A stretch of DNA of 64,000 bases from Porphyrobacter sp. (GCA_017744315.1 JAGIBN010000003.1:496001-560000), one strand, 5' to 3'. Positions 28,932-37,753 are shown, counted from the first letter of the stretch. Numbers and translations: made by a program. Notes: generated by a model from the letters alone, not told the origin.

Positions 28932-30503
28932 ATGGACGGGGAGGGTCCTATTCGCAGACATGACAGGCCGGTGCCGGCCTATAGCTGGTACGCGCTTGGC
29001 GTGTTGTTCGTGGTCTACATGGTCAATTTCATCGACCGGCAGATCCTCTCTATCCTGGCCAACGACATCAAGGCCGATCTCCACCTGACCGACGCGCAGC
29101 TAGGCTTCCTTTACGGCACGGCGTTCGCGATCTTCTACGCGCTGTTCGGAATTCCCCTTGGCCGCCTGGCAGACGGGTGGAACCGCACCCGGCTGCTCGC
29201 GATTGGGCTGGCGCTGTGGTCGTTCATGACCGCGCTTTCGGGCCTCGCCCGCAACGGTGCCACCCTGGCTGCGGCCCGCGTCGGCGTGGGCGTGGGGGAG
29301 GCGACCGCGAGTCCCAGCGCCTACTCGCTGATCGCGGACTGGTTTCCGCAACGTCTGCGCGCGACGGCGATCGGGATCTATTCGGCCGGTTTGTTCGTCG
29401 GCAGTGGCCTGTCGCTGTTGGTCGGTGGGATGATCGTCGAAACCTGGAACCGCACCTGGCCCGAGGGCGGGCCATGTGGCCTCGTGGGATGGCAGGCGGC
29501 GTTCCTGGCGGTCGGGTTGCCCGGCCTCCTGCTCGCCTTCTGGGTCTTCTCCTTGCGCGAGCCGGTTCGTGGAGCGAGCGAGGGAATGCCGAGCCGCGGC
29601 GATCCGCGTGCCTGGCGCAATTTCGTCGGCGAAGTGCTGGAGATCGTGCCGCCGTTCACCATTTTCGGTGCCGCCAAACGCGGGCATCGCGCGCTCGCCG
29701 TCAATCTCGCCGCGGCTGCCCTGATGGCGCTGGCGGCGATGTTTCTCGCAGCCACGCTGGGTAACCCCGAGCAGATGTGGTTCGTGGCGATCGGCTGCTA
29801 CGCCGTATTCAGCTGGGCCTGCTCGCTGCAGGTCAAGGACGAGCCGACATTTCAGCTCACTTGGCGGACCCCCGCGTTCATGGGCATCGTGCTCGCCTAC
29901 GCCGTGGTCTCCTACACCGGCTACACCGTATCCTACTGGGCCGCGCCTTATGCGGAGCGGACGTTTGGCCTGAGCAAAGTCGAGCTTGGCTGGATGATCG
30001 GCGCTCCGGCGGCGCTAGGCGGCTTCCTTGGCGTCATCGGCGGCGGCTGGCTGGCCGACCGGCTCGACCGGCTGCACCAGGCCGGGCGCCTGTGGGTGGT
30101 GTTCGTCGGGCTGCTCGGTCCGGTTCCGCTGGTGTTGATCGCCTATCGGACGGCTGACCCGAACACGTTCTTCATCTGCAGCTTCCTGCTCCAGTTCGCG
30201 ACCTCGTCCGCCATGGGCGCTTCGGCGGCAGCGACGCAGCTGCTGGTCCTGCCGCACATGCGCGGCACGGCGACAGCGATCTTCTTCCTCGGCGCGACCC
30301 TGATCGGGCTGGCCTTCGGGCCCTTCACCGCGGGGCTGATCTCGGAAATGACGGGCAACCTTGGCACCGGCGTCATTGCCAACCTGGCGGCGGTGCCGAT
30401 CGGAGTCGCAGCCCTGGTGATGGCGATCCGCAGTTATCCCGCCGCGGAAGCCTCACGCATCGATCGTGCCGCCGCAAGCGGCGGGGCGCTCAGCTTCGTG
30501 TAA
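28932..30503 (+). CDS. MFS transporter, Spinster-like group
   Basis: Twelve-helix major facilitator of 523 residues. The first loop has the conserved GIPLGRLADGWNRTRLLA, following VVYMVNFIDRQILSILAND in helix 1, as in the Spinster/sphingolipid-type and aromatic-acid-type MFS carriers. An enlarged central loop (about residues 215-255) and a glycine-rich helix 4 (VGVGVGEATASPSAY) also fit. Substrate unknown. It starts three bases after queC and overlaps sodC, on the other strand, by 14 bases at the 3' end. Confidence 0.88.
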   Translation: MDGEGPIRRHDRPVPAYSWYALGVLFVVYMVNFIDRQILSILANDIKADLHLTDAQLGFLYGTAFAIFYALFGIPLGRLADGWNRTRLLAIGLALWSFMTALSGLARNGATLAAARVGVGVGEATASPSAYSLIADWFPQRLRATAIGIYSAGLFVGSGLSLLVGGMIVETWNRTWPEGGPCGLVGWQAAFLAVGLPGLLLAFWVFSLREPVRGASEGMPSRGDPRAWRNFVGEVLEIVPPFTIFGAAKRGHRALAVNLAAAALMALAAMFLAATLGNPEQMWFVAIGCYAVFSWACSLQVKDEPTFQLTWRTPAFMGIVLAYAVVSYTGYTVSYWAAPYAERTFGLSKVELGWMIGAPAALGGFLGVIGGGWLADRLDRLHQAGRLWVVFVGLLGPVPLVLIAYRTADPNTFFICSFLLQFATSSAMGASAAATQLLVLPHMRGTATAIFFLGATLIGLAFGPFTAGLISEMTGNLGTGVIANLAAVPIGVAALVMAIRSYPAAEASRIDRAAASGGALSFV

Positions 30504-31020
30504 GCACGCCGCAGGCGATCCGCCCGCCCGAGTTGCCCGAGGGGTCGGTCTTGTAGTCGTCGGCGCTGGCGTGGACGACGATCGCCGTGCCATCGGCGTC
30601 GAACAGCTGGGCCAGCACCTCGTCACGCGTGCCATGGAGCGTCGCGCTGGCCGTGCCGGTGCCGTTGCCGCCGATTGTGACGTTGGGCAGGTCACCCAGG
30701 TGCGAGCCGGCGGGGTTGTCGGTTCCATGCTGGCGGTGACCGGGGTTGAGATGGGCCCCGGCCGAGGTGAACTCGGGCGCGTCGCAAGCCCCGGTCGTGT
30801 GCAGGTGCATCCCGTGGACCCCGGGCGTCAGGCCGGTCAGCGTCACCGAAACGTTGACCTGCGCGCCGTTCGCCAGGACTTGCGCAGTGCCGGCGGGCTG
30901 GCCGTTGGCCAGGCGCAGGCTCGCCTGGGCCAGACGATCCGAAGGCTGCTCATCGGCGACCGACTGGCATGCGCCAAGCAAGGCGAAGAGCGGGGCTGCG
31001 ATAACGATGGCATGCTTCAT
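30490..31020 (-). CDS. sodC: Superoxide dismutase [Cu-Zn], lipoprotein
   Basis: Periplasmic copper-zinc superoxide dismutase, 176 residues. The signal peptide ends in a lipobox (FALLGAC, Cys18), so it is probably anchored in the membrane. Metal ligands are visible in GMHLHTTGACDA (two His, with the disulphide Cys), GAHLNPGHRQHG (zinc and copper His), and AIVVHASADDY (copper His). The other Cys of the disulphide lies in GGRIACGVL near the end. It is convergent with the MFS gene, overlapping it by 14 bases. Confidence 0.95.
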   Translation of the reverse strand: MKHAIVIAAPLFALLGACQSVADEQPSDRLAQASLRLANGQPAGTAQVLANGAQVNVSVTLTGLTPGVHGMHLHTTGACDAPEFTSAGAHLNPGHRQHGTDNPAGSHLGDLPNVTIGGNGTGTASATLHGTRDEVLAQLFDADGTAIVVHASADDYKTDPSGNSGGRIACGVLTRS

Positions 31021-31086
31021 GGACGGCGACCCTTCATTTGATCCTACGCGAGCATAACGGCAAAACGCGCCAAAAGCTCCGACGCA

Positions 31087-32120
31087 CTACTCGGCGAGAA
31101 TGCCGCCGGCCACAAGAGCCGTAACCAATTGTGCGATGGCGATTCTCGCTTCGGCATCGACCGTGGCGCCGCCTGCAGGAGTGGCCGGAGTGACAGCGCG
31201 CCTCCAGCCATTGCGGAAGCGGATCTCCTGCCGCGCCGGCCGAGCAGCATCGGTGGCACCCCGAACGCGAGCGCGATGTCGCGCGCGGCGGCAGCCTTGA
31301 GCTCGGCGAAGTCCATATCGGCCGGGGTCAGCGAGAGCGGCTGCCAGCGCAGCCCGCCTTCGAGCAGCATCGGCCGCCCGGCGTTGCCGGTGCCGGCATA
31401 GGCGGCGAGCAGCTCGGTCTGCAGGCGGTCGAACTGCGGTCCGGTCAGGGTGGCGCCTTCGCCGGCCTCCATCACCAGCGCCCCGCTCGGCCGCGCGGCG
31501 TTCTCCAGCAAGGAGCGGTTCCAGCCGCTGGCGGCATTGTGGATCGCCACCGCCTGGCTGGCGGACGCGAGGCATCCGGCGCCGTAGTGATCGTCCGTCG
31601 GGTGCAGGGCCTTGAGGTGGATCACTTGCGGCCAGCCCTCGGCGTCCTCGACCGGCAAGGTCAACGTGGTTTCACCCGCCTTGTAGCGATAGGCGGCGGG
31701 CCAGCCGTCCGCTCCGGGCTCGATCGTCACGCGATCGGGGCGCAGGGCGAACAGTTCGACCGGCGCGCCCGACCCGTCGCGCATGACCTGGACGTAGCCG
31801 TTGCCATGCAGCAGCAGGTGCGCCGCGAGCGTCTCAAGCAGCGACTGGCCCGCGCTGGTCGCCAGCACCAGCCGCAGCGCCTCGGCATCGGCGGGGAGCA
31901 GCGGCGCGCTGCCGACGCCTTCGGCCACGATGCGGACGGCGCGCTGGGCCACGGGGTTCTCGATGAACGCCTGGCGCACGCCGCTGCCGTACTCGAACGG
32001 CCGGCTGCCGCTGCCAGGCTCGATCGGCCAGGACCATGGCGAAGTGAAAGTGCGCGCCAACGGCACGCGCGCCCCGCCACCCGCCTTGAAGGCGGTGCGG
32101 AGCGTGTCGATGAAGGACAT
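31087..32120 (-). pseudogene. Truncated phage/GTA portal gene joined out of frame to a DUF2793-like 3' end
   Basis: From the ATG at 32120 (MSFIDTLRTAFKAGG) the frame encodes a normal portal protein of HK97/GTA type: ENPVAQRAVRIVAEGVG, LLLHGNGYVQVMRDG and DIALAFGVPPMLLGRRG. There, at about 31,233, homology stops; a DATYANYQEANRA-like continuation would be expected. The portal frame then runs through unrelated residues to 31044. In the neighbouring frame the same DNA reads PAGGATVDAEARIAIAQLV to a TAG at 31087, strikingly like the end of DUF2793 proteins found at the far end of such clusters. I read this as a deletion fusion that removed protease, capsid and tail genes. Confidence 0.7.
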
Positions 32121-32163
32121 GAGGTGGCCTTTCTGTTGGGCTATTGAATTGAGGGAGCGCTCA

Positions 32164-32302
32164 AGCCCCTCCACCACCAGCCTCCGGCTGGCGGTCCCCC
32201 TCCCCATGAGGCTTCGCCTCACAGGGAGGATTGGTACGAAATCCTCCCTGTCGCGCAGCGATGGGGAGGTGGCGCGCGTCGAAGACGCGTGACGGAGGGG
32301 CT
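32164..32302. repeat. Palindromic REP-like element, copy A (arms joined at the AATCC end)
   Basis: A 139-base imperfect inverted repeat. Two arms of about 65 bases meet around the seven-base centre 32233-32239, flanked by the perfect 12-bp repeat ACAGGGAGGATT / AATCCTCCCTGT. The arms end in AGCCCCTCC and GGAGGGGCT. Internal hairpins alternate (TCGC-GCA-GCGA, CGCGTC-GAA-GACGCG). The last bases form part of the TAG stop codon of the permease gene (32301-32303). The same unit recurs at 39,986-40,125 in the other arrangement. Confidence 0.85.
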
Positions 32303-33551
32303 AGGGCGCTAAGCTTTGCAACACCGCGATCCACGCCGCGGCAATCAACAGGCAAACCACGCCCACGATCAGCCCGGCGCGGAAGAATTCCATGAACGAG
32401 ATCTTCACCCCCTGCCGCGCCGCGCCTTCGACGACGATGATCCCGGCGAGGCTGCCGAAGTTGACCACGTTGCTCGAAAACCCCGCCCCCAGCGCCAGCG
32501 CGGCGGTGGTGACGAGCGGCTGGCTGGTGTCGGCATAAGGCGTCAGCAGCAGCACCGCGGAGTTGTTGTCGGCAAGGTCGGACAGCAGCGAGATGACCAC
32601 CAGCATCACGTAAGGATCGTGCAGGTCGAAGCCATGCCCGGCGAGCCAGCCGAGCACCATCTCCGGGTAGTCGGTCATCGAGAACGCCCCGTTGATGATG
32701 TAGAGCGAAAACACCAGCAGCAGCAGGCTGCCGTCGACGCGCTGGAGCAGGTCGCTCGAACTGACCCCGATCGCCCTGCGGTTGAGCAGCAGCACCCCCG
32801 CCGCAGTCAGCGCCACGACCGGGTAGGGCCACGGCGCGAACAGGAAGCTCGCCAGTACCGCGGCAAGCACGATCGTCGCCTTGATGATCTCCAGGTGATT
32901 GATGGTCACCTTCTCTTCCACCGGCGGTTCCGTTTCCGGCGCCAGCCCCGTGCTCCAGCGCCCGCGATAGAGCAGCACGATCGCCGCCCAGATCACCGGC
33001 ATGGAGAGCAACGCCGGCACCGCGCCCGCGATCAGGAACTGGTTGAAGCTCACCCGCATCTGTCCGGCGATGATGATGTTCTGCGGGCTGCCGATCATGC
33101 TCCCGGCCGATCCGGCGTTGGAGGCGAAGGCGAAGGCGAGCAGGAACGGGATCGGATTGAGCCGCCGCCCGAGGGCGATCTCGATCAGCAGCGGGGTCAT
33201 CGCCACCACCACCACGTCGTTGGTCAGCAGCGAGGAGAGCACCGTCGAGACCCCGATCATCGCCGCCAGCAAAATCTCGGGCCGCACCTCCAGCGAGGCG
33301 ATCCGCACCGCCACCCAGTGATAGAACCCGGCGACATAGAACGCGCCCGACACCACCATCAGCCCGAACAGCAGCGCCAGGGTGCCGAAGTCGGCCGAAT
33401 CCCACGCCTGGTCGGGCGTCATCCCGCCGATGACGATCATGTTGATCGCCCCCAGCAAGGCCGCGCCGGTGCGGTCGATGCGGAAGCCCGGGATATAGCC
33501 GATGGCGATGACCGTGTAGGTCAGCAGGAAGATCACCAGGACAACGGTCAT
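32301..33551 (-). CDS. SLC13/ArsB-type permease
   Basis: Polytopic membrane carrier of 416 residues, starting MTVVLVIFLLTYTVIAIGY at 33551, with GGAGG nine bases upstream. About ten to twelve helices are visible, with the ion-transporter-superfamily re-entrant motif LTNDVVVVAMTPLLIEIA and NAGSAGSMIGSPQNIIIAG in the middle. These are typical of the SLC13/CitT/ArsB group, which moves dicarboxylates, sulfate or arsenite; the substrate is unknown. It sits between the terminase and the truncated portal, an odd place for a metabolic carrier, and ends in the repeat element. Confidence 0.88.
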   Translation of the reverse strand: MTVVLVIFLLTYTVIAIGYIPGFRIDRTGAALLGAINMIVIGGMTPDQAWDSADFGTLALLFGLMVVSGAFYVAGFYHWVAVRIASLEVRPEILLAAMIGVSTVLSSLLTNDVVVVAMTPLLIEIALGRRLNPIPFLLAFAFASNAGSAGSMIGSPQNIIIAGQMRVSFNQFLIAGAVPALLSMPVIWAAIVLLYRGRWSTGLAPETEPPVEEKVTINHLEIIKATIVLAAVLASFLFAPWPYPVVALTAAGVLLLNRRAIGVSSSDLLQRVDGSLLLLVFSLYIINGAFSMTDYPEMVLGWLAGHGFDLHDPYVMLVVISLLSDLADNNSAVLLLTPYADTSQPLVTTAALALGAGFSSNVVNFGSLAGIIVVEGAARQGVKISFMEFFRAGLIVGVVCLLIAAAWIAVLQSLAP

Positions 33552-33613
33552 GGCGGGCATCCTCCACATTGCCGGGGGGCTGTATCTCGGGATTTACCCG
33601 GAGGTTGGTGGAT

Positions 33614-34936
33614 CTAGAGCAACCGCACCCGCGGCACACTCCGCCGCTTCAGCATCAGCTCGCTCAACCCCCACACCAGCGCGTCCGCCCGGTCGGGGCT
33701 GCGCCCTGGCCCTTCGTAAGTCCCGCCGGCCATCAGCCCGCATAGCTCGTCCTCGAGTTGCGGCATCTGACCGACATGCCTCACCCGCCCGCTTTCGTAG
33801 AGCGCGGCGACCGGTTCCGCCCGCGCGGTCTTGCCGCGGCTGGCGTGGACCAGCCGCACCGGCAGCGAGATGTCCGCCGCGTGGAGCACCGAGCGGACCA
33901 TCTCGCCGCCGTTGTTGGCTTCGGCGACAACGCGGTCGGCCTGCCACTTGCGCGCCGCCTCCGCGACGGCGCGAGCCCAGCGCTCCGGAGTGGGTCGGCG
34001 GACCGAGGCGTCGGCCAGCACCCGCGCGAGGCCATCCTCGCCCACGGCGCAGACGACGATCCCGCAGGCATCGCCCTGCGCCGAGGCCGGCGGGTCGACG
34101 CCGATCACCACGCGCTGCGGCGGTGACGAAGCCTCACCCTCGCGGCAGTCCTCCAGCAGGGCGCGGCTCCACAGCGCGCCCTCGATTTCCTCGATCAGTT
34201 CGCCATCGAGCTCCTGCCGCCCGAGCAAGGAGCGGCCGAACTGCGCGCGCACCGAACGGACGAAGCCCGGCGGCAGGTTATCCCGGTTGTCGGCGGTGGT
34301 GCCGCGCGTCACGATCAACTCGGGCTGGCGGAGGATTCGCTTCAGCAACGGCACCGCACGGGGGGTGGTCGTGGCGACAGCGCGCGGTGCCTGGCCGAGC
34401 CGCAGGCCAAGCAGCAAGTTATCCCAAGTACCTTCGGCGCGCCCACCGGCCTGATCCCACTTGGCGATTTCATCGCACCAGGCATGGCTGTGCTGCGGAC
34501 CACGCAGGCTTTCGGGCTCGGCCGCGGAATAGAGTGTGGCGGTGGCGCCATTGGGCCAGGTAAGCTGGCGCTTGGACGGCTCGTAGATCGGGCGCCGTCG
34601 CCATGGCGCGATGGCAAGCAATCCGCTCGGTCCTTCGACCATCACTCGCCGTGCCTCTCCCAGGTTCGAGCCCACGAGGGCGATCCGCGCCGTGCGATCG
34701 ACCTCCGCGATTTCCCGGACCCACTCAGCGCCCGCACGCGTCTTGCCGAACCCGCGCCCGGCCATGATCAGCCAGGTATGCCATCCGCTGGCCGGCGGCA
34801 GCTGGCTGGCGTGAGCCCAGAGTCTCCAATGCGTACCTAGCGAGCGCCGCTGCCGAGGGGTCATCCGCTTGAGCTCTAGCGCTCTTTCGGCGGCGTCTAG
34901 CTTGAGCCAGTGCTCGGCGTGATCATTCCTCGCCAT
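33614..34936 (-). CDS. Large terminase subunit, phage / gene-transfer-agent type
   Basis: DNA-packaging motor of 440 residues, full length. The ATPase has the Walker A loop MAGRGFGKTRAGAEWV (about residues 58-73), a Walker B with HAWCDEIAKW and the coupling motif VATTTPR. The C-terminal nuclease has the acidic residues in VVIGVDPPAS, RVVAEANNGGEMV and SPDRADALVWGLSE. These match the terminase of alphaproteobacterial gene transfer agents. It overlaps the preceding small-terminase-like gene by 14 bases. The downstream head genes are missing, so packaging is probably no longer possible from this locus. Confidence 0.92.
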   Translation of the reverse strand: MARNDHAEHWLKLDAAERALELKRMTPRQRRSLGTHWRLWAHASQLPPASGWHTWLIMAGRGFGKTRAGAEWVREIAEVDRTARIALVGSNLGEARRVMVEGPSGLLAIAPWRRRPIYEPSKRQLTWPNGATATLYSAAEPESLRGPQHSHAWCDEIAKWDQAGGRAEGTWDNLLLGLRLGQAPRAVATTTPRAVPLLKRILRQPELIVTRGTTADNRDNLPPGFVRSVRAQFGRSLLGRQELDGELIEEIEGALWSRALLEDCREGEASSPPQRVVIGVDPPASAQGDACGIVVCAVGEDGLARVLADASVRRPTPERWARAVAEAARKWQADRVVAEANNGGEMVRSVLHAADISLPVRLVHASRGKTARAEPVAALYESGRVRHVGQMPQLEDELCGLMAGGTYEGPGRSPDRADALVWGLSELMLKRRSVPRVRLL

Positions 34937-35564
34937 CGGTCACGTCCGCTTCGATCAGAATCGCTGTGTTGGCGGCCCGGCGCTGGCGCATTTCCTCGAT
35001 GAAAGTATCGATCGAATCGAGCACTGCCTGCTCGTCATCGTCCTCGCTCAACCTGCGCTCGCGGGCCACCGTCTCGCGGTGCGCGGCGAGCAGGCGCAGT
35101 GCCGAACTGACGTCCATCTTTCGCCCCGGCTGGGGGTCGCGCAGGTATCCGAGCAATTCCATTTCGAGGTTGTCGTAACCTTCGTGGAGGGCACGAAGCC
35201 ATCTGGCCGCGAAGTCGGGGTCTTCTCGCCGGAGCTTGTAGACTGTACTCGTCGGCACCTGCGCCCGTTCGGCCGATGCCGCCACGTTCGAGGTCTCGGC
35301 GAGAAGCTCAAGAAAGCGGATGCGCCATCTCCAAGATCGCGCCGGAAGGCCATTATTCGGCATTGGAACGTCGTTGTCGCTTGGCTGATCCGCTAATGCA
35401 GCATTCCAGGCTGCGGCGAACGGTCGGTTCCTCCGGCGCCGGTAGTAGGCCGATCCAGCCGATATGCCTGCGCACTCCATCGCCCCGCGCACACTTTTCG
35501 TCTCGCGCAGTTCATCCAAAAATGGCCTGACCCAGCAGGGATCGGGCGGTGTTATGTCGGTCAT
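34923..35564 (-). CDS. Putative small terminase subunit / HTH protein
   Basis: The start at 35564 (MTDITPPDPCWVRPF) has GGAGG eight bases upstream; longer upstream frames read through a hairpin and the AT-rich promoter. The 213-residue protein has two helix-turn-helix-like segments: SVRGAMECAGISAGSAYYRRR near residue 25 and SNVAASAERAQVPTSTVYKLRR near residue 88. A charged helical C terminus follows (about residues 150-190). The position directly before, and overlapping, the large terminase makes a small terminase subunit the best reading. A transcription regulator is the alternative. Confidence 0.7.
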   Translation of the reverse strand: MTDITPPDPCWVRPFLDELRETKSVRGAMECAGISAGSAYYRRRRNRPFAAAWNAALADQPSDNDVPMPNNGLPARSWRWRIRFLELLAETSNVAASAERAQVPTSTVYKLRREDPDFAARWLRALHEGYDNLEMELLGYLRDPQPGRKMDVSSALRLLAAHRETVARERRLSEDDDEQAVLDSIDTFIEEMRQRRAANTAILIEADVTDGEE

Positions 35565-35596
35565 CTGCCATGCCTCCATGCAGTGATCGCGGATAC

Positions 35597-35630
35597 GAAA
35601 AAGGGCAGCCCGTGCAGGCCGCCCTTTTCG
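35597..35630. promoter_or_regulatory. Bidirectional hairpin in the leader of the terminase operon
   Basis: CGAAAAAGGGC pairs with GCCCTTTTCG around a GC-rich loop. Read on the plus strand it resembles an intrinsic terminator with a TTTT end; read on the minus strand it lies only about 33 bases upstream of the small-terminase start. There it would act as an attenuator or as an insulator of the phage-derived operon. Confidence 0.5.
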
Positions 35631-35640
35631 AATCACACCA

Positions 35641-35699
35641 TCGCGATGTTCGCTATTTGTGCCATAATAGCGTCGCGATGTCAATCAAAAAGTGCCATA
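35641..35699. repeat. Pair of composite direct repeats upstream of the terminase operon
   Basis: TCGCGATGT occurs at 35641-35649 and 35673-35681, and GTGCCATA at 35659-35666 and 35692-35699. Each pair is repeated with a 32-33 base offset, three helical turns. Within the first copy lies a 7-bp inverted repeat CGCTATT/AATAGCG (35651-35672). The region is distinctly AT-rich compared with its surroundings. It looks like an operator array for a dimeric or cooperative regulator between the divergent terminase and yqaA-like genes. Confidence 0.6.
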
Positions 35700-35769
35700 T
35701 GGGTTAAGCACTCGCACTTGCGTGGTTTGCGGCCCTCGCCTACTCCGGGGGCGGACGGAAGGATCGCCA

Positions 35770-36411
35770 ATGCTGCGCAAGCTTTACGACTGGACGATGG
35801 CCAAGGCCGCGCACCCCAAGGCCGAGTGGTGGCTGGCCGCCTTCGCCTTCGTGGAGGCGAGCTTCTTTCCGATCCCGCCGCACCCGCTGCTCGGGCTGAT
35901 GTGCCTGGCCGAGCCGCAGAAGGCGCTACGCTATGCGATCATCGCCACGCTGGCCTCGGTCGCGGGCGGTGTGCTCGGCTACGGCATCGGCTGGGGTCTC
36001 TACGACACGGTCGGCACGCAGCTGCTCGAATGGCTGGGACTGACCAGGAGCTTCCCGGTCGCGGTCTGCTATCTCAATGAGTACGGCTTCTGGCTGTTCG
36101 TGGCCAAGGGCGCGACGCCGATCCCGTTCAAGCTGCTGACGATCACCGCCGGGTTCATGGGCATGAACGTGGGCCTGTTCCTGCTCGGCAGCCTGGTCTC
36201 CCGTTCGATCAGCTTCATGATCGTGGGCGTGCTGTTCCGCCTGTTCGGAGCGCCGATCAAGCGCTTCATCGACAAGTACCTCGGCCTGGTGACCGCGGGC
36301 TTCGTGGTGCTGGTAATCGCCGGCTTCGCGGCGGTAACCCTGCTCGGCCATGGGGGAGAGGGCTCGGCGGACAAGTGCTCGGCGGCGGCGCTGAATTCCA
36401 GCTTCGCTTGA
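35770..36411 (+). CDS. YqaA-like / DedA-related (VTT domain) membrane protein
   Basis: The start at 35770 (MLRKLYDWTMAKAAHP) has GGAAGGAT upstream. The 213-residue protein has about four membrane segments and the re-entrant motif FVEASFFPIPPHPLL near residue 30, followed by ATPIPFKLLTITAGFMGM near residue 120. Both are typical of YqaA/DedA proteins, now viewed as lipid-scramblase-like or proton-coupled membrane-homeostasis proteins. It is not part of the phage remnant. Confidence 0.85.
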   Translation: MLRKLYDWTMAKAAHPKAEWWLAAFAFVEASFFPIPPHPLLGLMCLAEPQKALRYAIIATLASVAGGVLGYGIGWGLYDTVGTQLLEWLGLTRSFPVAVCYLNEYGFWLFVAKGATPIPFKLLTITAGFMGMNVGLFLLGSLVSRSISFMIVGVLFRLFGAPIKRFIDKYLGLVTAGFVVLVIAGFAAVTLLGHGGEGSADKCSAAALNSSFA

Positions 36412-36470
36412 GGGCGGAAAGCGGACGGACTGCTAGCGACCCATTGCGGACGTTGCATCGGAATGCTCAA

Positions 36471-36731
36471 ATGCGCCGCTGGGCGGGCGATATTGGGACG
36501 ACTTTCGTGAGCTTGGTAACGTGGATGGGTGGTTTAGTCATATTTGGATGGAGTTGCCTGCAGCTTCGTCGTGCGCAGCGGCTTGGTAAAATCAACGCAG
36601 GCGTTACCGACTTCACGCAGTCATCAGGTCCGCCATTTTTTTGGTTTCAAGTAGGAATGTATGCGCTTTGCGCCACCCTCTCGGGAGGCGCAATGCTCCT
36701 AGTCGCACTGCACGCTCTTGGGGTGATCTGA
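36471..36731 (+). CDS. Small two-helix membrane protein
   Basis: I do not recognise this 86-residue product. The start MRRWAGDIGTTFVSLV at 36471 gives two hydrophobic segments (about residues 10-28 and 58-82) and a basic loop RRAQRLGKINAG between them. The DNA is less GC-rich than nearby genes, and upstream GGAATGCTCAA is only a weak ribosome site. It could be a small inner-membrane protein, or not a gene at all. Confidence 0.45.
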   Translation: MRRWAGDIGTTFVSLVTWMGGLVIFGWSCLQLRRAQRLGKINAGVTDFTQSSGPPFFWFQVGMYALCATLSGGAMLLVALHALGVI

Positions 36732-36828
36732 ACACCTCGCAACGAACGTCCGCTTTCCACCCATCTCGGTCGTACAACTCTCCAAATCATAACACCCAAA
36801 GCGGACCCCACCCCCGCGGGCCTCACCC

Positions 36829-37584
36829 TCATTTCGCTTTCAACGCCTTGGCGAAATACTCCAAGGCCGTCCGGGTCTTGGTCTGTTGCGCGCCTTTCGG
36901 GTCGAGGCCGAGTTCCTCCAGATTGGCGTTGAAGGCCTCGCGCGCCGCGGCGGCCTCTTCGGGGGCGACCTTGATCGACAGCTCGACCAGGTCATCCCCG
37001 TCGGGCAGGCGCCATTCCTCTACCGTCAAGTCGTGCCGGAAGCTCTTGTGCCGCAGCTTCCAGCGCAGCACCCGGATCGGGCCCATGACGCGCAGTTGCC
37101 CGAAGTCGAAGGGCTCCTTGTAGAACGCCTTCAGGAAGCGCTCCTGGTCCTTGGAGAAGAGCTTTTCGATCGGCCGCGTGCCCTTGGCGACTTCGTCGAT
37201 CTCGTCGCGCTGTTGGGGATGGGTTAGGGAGGCCGAGCCGATGGCACCGTCGCCGACCCAGTCGCCTTCGACCTTGAAGCCTTCGAGCTCTCGCCATTCG
37301 GGCGGGACCTTGGTGCCGTCGACCGGCCGGAACTTCACCGTCGAATCGTCATCGTCGCCTTTGACGAGCCTGGCGCGCAGGGCGAGCCCGGATTTGAAGA
37401 GGTCGAGGCCCGGCGTGTCGTAGTAGTAGATCACGCGGATCTCGGCCGAGTCCTCGTCGAGCTCCGCCGTGCGTTCGGCGCGCAGTTCCTGGTCGGGCCG
37501 GACCGTGACCTTGATCTCGATGGCGTCCATCCCGGCGAAGGTGGTGGACTGGTCTCTGCTTCTGGAAGGCGCGGTCGTGGTCAT
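36829..37584 (-). CDS. CYTH-domain-like protein
   Basis: Start at 37584 (MTTTAPSRSRDQST), with AGAGGAG upstream; a later ATG at 37530 (MDAIEIKVTV) is possible. The 251-residue protein resembles the CYTH tunnel fold (class IV adenylyl cyclase / triphosphatase). It has an N-terminal E-I-K-V-type strand and YYYDTPGLDLFKSGLALRAR with the expected acidic and basic residues. KFRPVDG and a Glu-rich LVELSIKVAPEEA strand follow. The canonical first motif, Glu-X-Glu-X-Lys, is only partly present (IEIKVTV), so activity is uncertain. It lies about 170 bases downstream of the sphingolipid genes on the same strand. Confidence 0.65.
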   Translation of the reverse strand: MTTTAPSRSRDQSTTFAGMDAIEIKVTVRPDQELRAERTAELDEDSAEIRVIYYYDTPGLDLFKSGLALRARLVKGDDDDSTVKFRPVDGTKVPPEWRELEGFKVEGDWVGDGAIGSASLTHPQQRDEIDEVAKGTRPIEKLFSKDQERFLKAFYKEPFDFGQLRVMGPIRVLRWKLRHKSFRHDLTVEEWRLPDGDDLVELSIKVAPEEAAAAREAFNANLEELGLDPKGAQQTKTRTALEYFAKALKAK

Positions 37585-37753
37585 GCTCAAGCTCCTCTTG
37601 CTGGAGGGGCGAGCCAGGATCAGCCGCGCAGAAGATCGCGTCGAGCGAGAGACATCCGACTCGCCAGGGCAGGCTGCCATCGTAGGAGTGGCGGCCTGCC
37701 CGGCAAGCTAGGGGAAGTTGGTAGCGCCGATGTGCCGGTGGAAGGCGGGAAGC

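Noticed and set aside
32316-33617. Plus-strand frame of about 430 codons opposite the SLC13 permease
   Set aside because: Composition is extreme (His, Arg, Gln, Asp) and mirrors membrane helices; no motif.
31603-35564. A functional prophage or gene transfer agent
   Set aside because: The portal is broken and no protease, capsid, tail or lysis genes are present in the window.
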